Assembly: GCA_937902985.1 (NCBI GenBank)
Contig: CALFNG010000256.1
Span: 1-64,000 of the forward strand
Reading direction: 5' to 3'
Source of the DNA: an uncultured Myxococcales bacterium
GTDB lineage: Bacteria; Myxococcota_A; Polyangia; Polyangiales; Polyangiaceae
Length of the DNA stretch: 64,000 nt
Part shown: positions 58,604 through 64,000 of the stretch, in pieces
How positions within the stretch are numbered: the stretch's first letter is position 1
Layout of the letters: every line of letters begins with the position of its first letter
Translations under genes and position numbers: made by a program
Notes under the pieces: generated by a model
The model's database searches: none
Seen by the model: the letters and a program-made list of their open reading frames with translations, nothing else
What the model was told of the DNA's origin: nothing

Positions 58604-58732
58604 CCTAAATCAAGCGTCGGCTATGCGGAACGGGTCCGGCTCGACGGTCGCCGCGCGGAGGCGTACTTCCCGTACGCCGAGCACGGCGAGCGTCGAGACG
58701 GGCTCGTTCCGCGACGCCGGCGCTTAATTTAG
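58604..58732. repeat. Long imperfect hairpin / MITE-like element
   Basis: Termini ctaaatcaagcgtcggctatgcggaacg and cgttccgcgacgccggcgcttaatttag complementary at 23/28; nested ctcgacg/cgtcgag, cgccg/cggcg, ggcgtac-ttccc-gtacgcc. Confidence 0.8.
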
Positions 58733-60060
58733 AAGAGGCGGGCGGCTGTGTCGTCGGTCCAGAGCCAGGCGGCGCGGGGGACGCGAAGGCGCGGGCCGCT
58801 GCGCTCGAGGCGCCCGCGTTGCTCGAGCCACGCCACGGCGCGCTGGCGGTCGGTGCTCCACGGATCGACGCGCAGGTCGCGGGCGATGGCGTCGAGATCG
58901 ATGCCCTCTTCGACGCGGAGCCCGAGCATGATGCGTTCGCGGAGGAGCGTCTCGGCGTCGAGGCTCTCGACCGTCGCGCCGGGGCTCTGTGCTCCGCTGG
59001 CGACATAGCGGTCGGGTTGAACTTCGTTTCTCCAGCGCAGCCCCGCGGCTGGCGCGGTGGCCGACGCGCTCCGCACGAAGCCGTAGGCGCCGCAGCCGAG
59101 GCCCAGGTACTCGTCGCCGCGCCAGTAGCCCAGGTTGTGTCGCGCCTCCTCGCCCGGTCGCGCGTAGTTCGAGATCTCGTAGTGGCGAAATCCGAGCCCG
59201 CCGAGCGCCTCGTCGATGGCGAGGAACGCGTCGGCGACCTCGCCGTCCTCGGCGAGCGGCAGCCGCCCGCGGCGAGCGAGCTCCCCGAAGCGCGTCCCGG
59301 GCTCGATCGTGAGCTGGTAACACGAGAGATGGGCGACCCCGAGGTTCACGAGCTCGATGGCCTCGTCGCGCGCGTCGCTGGCAGACTGGCCAGGCAGACC
59401 GAAGATGAGATCCGCCGAGACCCGCGGGATGCCCGACGCGATGGCCCCCTCGACCGCGCTCCGCGCGCCGGCGGCGTCGTGCAGCCGGCCGAGGTAGCGC
59501 AGGCGGTCGTCGCGAAGGGACTGGACGCCAATCGAGAGCCGGTTCACGCCCGCGTCGCGGAGCCGGCGGGCTCGCTCGACGTCCAGCGACGTCGGGTTGC
59601 ACTCCACCGTCACCTCGGCCGTCGAGCGCGCGCCGAAGCGCGCGCGCAGCCCGTCGAGCACTCGCCCGAGCTCGGCCGGTTCCCAGAGGCTCGGCGTGCC
59701 GCCGCCGAAGAAGACGCTCTCGAGTCGCCTCTCGACGTGCCCCTCCATGAAGGCCGGCGCCCGGGCGTCGAGCTCCCTCAGCACCGCGTCGGCGTACCCG
59801 GCGTGATCGATGGCCGGCGCCACGTAGCTCACGAAGTCGCAGTAGGGGCACTTGGCGAGGCACCAGGGAAAGTGCACGTAAGCGCTGGCGGCGCGCCGCG
59901 CGGTCACGTTCGGCAGCGGAGCGGGGGGAGGGTCCGCCGCCGCGCCCGCTCCGGCCGCGCTCGCTCCCACCGTGCCGCCACCGGTCGAACCGGTGCGGGT
60001 GCTCGAGGGGGGGCTCGGGGGTGCGGTCGAGGTGGCGCCAAGAGACGAATCGAAGGTCAT
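58729..60060 (-). CDS. hemW: HemW-like radical SAM protein (coproporphyrinogen III oxidase-like)
   Basis: SAYVHFPWCLAKCPYCDFVSY (CxxxCxxC); SVFFGGGTPSLWEPAELGRVL; VNRLSIGVQSLRDDRLRYLGRLHDAAGARSAVEGA. Confidence 0.92.
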   Translation of the reverse strand: MTFDSSLGATSTAPPSPPSSTRTGSTGGGTVGASAAGAGAAADPPPAPLPNVTARRAASAYVHFPWCLAKCPYCDFVSYVAPAIDHAGYADAVLRELDARAPAFMEGHVERRLESVFFGGGTPSLWEPAELGRVLDGLRARFGARSTAEVTVECNPTSLDVERARRLRDAGVNRLSIGVQSLRDDRLRYLGRLHDAAGARSAVEGAIASGIPRVSADLIFGLPGQSASDARDEAIELVNLGVAHLSCYQLTIEPGTRFGELARRGRLPLAEDGEVADAFLAIDEALGGLGFRHYEISNYARPGEEARHNLGYWRGDEYLGLGCGAYGFVRSASATAPAAGLRWRNEVQPDRYVASGAQSPGATVESLDAETLLRERIMLGLRVEEGIDLDAIARDLRVDPWSTDRQRAVAWLEQRGRLERSGPRLRVPRAAWLWTDDTAARLF

Positions 60061-60129
60061 CGGGTCGATTTCCTGAGGAGCCGCTTTACCTAGCACTCGC
60101 GGGCCCCGCCTCGGGGCCGTGGGGCAAAG

Positions 60130-60195
60130 CAGGGGCATGGCGGAGCGCCGCCGGACCCGTCCACGGGCGAGTCCGGTTGCGTGTGATTGCCCCTG
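60130..60195. promoter_or_regulatory. Nested inverted repeat between divergent hemW-like and rsh genes
   Basis: caggggca (60130-60137)/tgcccctg (60188-60195); inner ccggac (60151-60156)/gtccgg (60171-60176) and ccgt/acgg. Confidence 0.6.
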
Positions 60196-60248
60196 CGAGG
60201 CACCGGTGTTACTTTTTTTGCACGGGTGACGGACACACGCACCCGCTA

Positions 60249-62411
<2,163 letters not shown>

Positions 62412-62414
62412 AGC

Positions 62415-62569
62415 GCTCGGGAGAGCGAGAGATTGGCCGCAGGGGGCGCAGAGGGCGCAGAGGAAAGAAGGGTCGTAGACTCGCGGCTGGCACGCGTGGC
62501 GAACGTCCCGAACCCACCTCCTCTCTGCTCTGTGCCCTCCGCGGCTCTGCGGCCCATCTCGTCGCGAGC
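62415..62569. repeat. Dispersed palindromic repeat, copy F
   Basis: gctcgggagagcgagagattggccgcagggggcgcagagggcgcagagg vs reverse complement of right arm gctcgcgacgagatgggccgcagagccgcggagggcacagag; starts 3 nt after the rsh TAG. Confidence 0.9.
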
Positions 62570-62670
62570 TTGAGGGCGCCTGACGCGCAACGTTAGTTTT
62601 CCTTGTTCGCCAGTGATTACGCGCGAATGGGCTTGCAACCGGCGCGGCTCTGGGGCATCCAGGGCTGAGC

Positions 62671-63261
62671 ATGAGAGCCCGATTTTCTGTCGTCGCCGTC
62701 TGCGCAATCGTCCTTTCCGGGGTCGCCGGCGCGGCCTGTGGAGGCGGCGAGCCGCCGCCCCCCGTCGCGCCGCCCGCTCCGAGCGAGGCGCCGGCCATGT
62801 CGAGCGCACCGGCGGCCAGCTCGGCGCCGGCCGAGAGCGCGGCACCGGTGGCGAGCGCAGCCCCGTCGGCGAGCGCGGGTCCCACGGGCGGTCCGCCCAA
62901 GGCCGGCGAGTGGGATTCGTGGTCCCACGATCAGAAGCTCGCGTACATGAAGACGGCCGTCTTGCCAAAGATGGGCGGTCTCTTCCACGACTTCGACGCC
63001 AAGCGCTACGCGGAGCCGAAGTGCGTGCTGTGCCACGGCGCCGGCGTCAAAGATGGCAGCTTCAAGATGCCCAACCCCGGGCTCCCCAAGCTCGACGTGA
63101 CACCCGCCGGCTTCAAGGCGATGCAGGCGAAGAAGCCCAAGGTCGTCGAGTTCATGATGAAGCAAGTCGAAGAGAACATGGCCGAGCTCCTCGGTGAGCC
63201 GGCGTACGATCCGGCCACGCAGAAGGGCTTCGGCTGCCTCGACTGCCACACGAAGAAGTAG
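62671..63261 (+). CDS. c-type cytochrome lipoprotein
   Basis: VAGAACGGGEPPPP lipobox; PAS-rich linker; CVLCHGAG and CLDCHTKK heme motifs; ends TAG. Confidence 0.82.
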   Translation: MRARFSVVAVCAIVLSGVAGAACGGGEPPPPVAPPAPSEAPAMSSAPAASSAPAESAAPVASAAPSASAGPTGGPPKAGEWDSWSHDQKLAYMKTAVLPKMGGLFHDFDAKRYAEPKCVLCHGAGVKDGSFKMPNPGLPKLDVTPAGFKAMQAKKPKVVEFMMKQVEENMAELLGEPAYDPATQKGFGCLDCHTKK

Positions 63262-63392
63262 CTCCGCGGGTGCGCCGGCTTGCTCGCCTCGCCCGATCCA
63301 GCGGAGCAGGGAAATGACGGAGAGAGCGGAAGATCGGGACGTTTCGATCCCGATCGACTGAACTTCTGATCTTCTGTCTCCTCTCTGGATCC

Positions 63393-64000
63393 ATGTCGAG
63401 CTCAGGATTTAGGGTTCCCGACCTTCTCTCGGCCGATCCTGCCGCGTCGCTCGAGGCGCGCATCGATCTCGCGACCCTCCGGCAGGGGCTCGTCTTCGGG
63501 TTCGCTGCGGGCGCGTCGCAAGAGGTGTTCGATGGCGCGCTGGCCAGGGCGAAGTTGCCCGGGTCGGCATGGAGGCGAGGGGGCTTCGCGCGAGACGTCT
63601 ATGCCGACGAGCTCGTGGCCAAGGGCTTCGAGATCCGCATCGACGGCGCGCGCTTCGAGCCGTGCGGGCGGTACGTCACCCGCGTGCTCACCGAGCCGCC
63701 TCTCGACGAGGGAGACATCGAGCTCCGGCGCGAGATCCTGCGCGAGCTCGCGGCGTCCGAGGGCGATCGCCGTTCGATCGAGCGCGTCTATGTGGCGATC
63801 GTACGGTTGCGGACGCTCCTCTGCGCGCCACGGCAGCCGTCGCCGCGCGGACGGCGGGTCGAGATCCTGCGCACCGCGCGCGAGATGTTCGAGCTCCTCG
63901 CGACCAGCTTCGCGAGCTCGCGCTCGGCGCTCGCCCGCCTGCGCGCCTTCGGCGAGGCCGTCGTCGCGGGACCGGGCTTCGGCCGCCTCGCGGCGCTGCT
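63393..64000 (+). CDS. MutS-family-like protein, truncated at window end
   Basis: ATG 63393: MSSSGFRVPDLLSADPAASLEARIDLATLRQGLVFGF...; C-part RRVEILRTAREMFELLATSFASSRSALARLRAFGEAVV; absent from the ORF track (edge-open). Family call tentative. Confidence 0.45.
   Translation, partial: MSSSGFRVPDLLSADPAASLEARIDLATLRQGLVFGFAAGASQEVFDGALARAKLPGSAWRRGGFARDVYADELVAKGFEIRIDGARFEPCGRYVTRVLTEPPLDEGDIELRREILRELAASEGDRRSIERVYVAIVRLRTLLCAPRQPSPRGRRVEILRTAREMFELLATSFASSRSALARLRAFGEAVVAGPGFGRLAAL

Overview
High-GC chromosomal segment, myxobacterial-like (inferred from MglA-type GTPase, MshEN protein, many lipoproteins and Ser/Thr kinase/PP2C signalling; not verified by search). It is mostly housekeeping and metabolic genes: hemE-hemH-hemG, frr, asnS, gatB, thiL, nrdJ (AdoCbl-dependent RNR), hemW-like, rsh/spoT, glgA, msrA, an N-terminal-type methylmalonyl-CoA mutase, an ECF sigma/NrsF-type anti-sigma pair, PocR- and REC/PAS-type histidine kinases, and a dynamin-like GTPase with an M48 peptidase. 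I saw no CRISPR, prophage, transposase or recognisable tRNA/rRNA. The items most worth a second look are: (1) a four-gene minus-strand operon (di-heme DUF1111 - imelysin - cytochrome P460-like - beta-barrel) behind a promoter with a Fur-like box inside it; (2) a ~0.9 kb noncoding region upstream of nrdJ with a candidate structured RNA and two hairpin elements; (3) a dispersed family of imperfect palindromic intergenic repeats (six sites in 64 kb); (4) hemG interrupted by two in-frame amber codons, and two other genes with apparent frameshifts; (5) a fused RNA m5U-methyltransferase/pseudouridine synthase. The ORF track omits two edge-truncated genes (a Ser/Thr kinase at 1-1051 minus and a MutS-like protein at 63393-64000 plus). 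It also lists many long antisense shadow ORFs that I reject.
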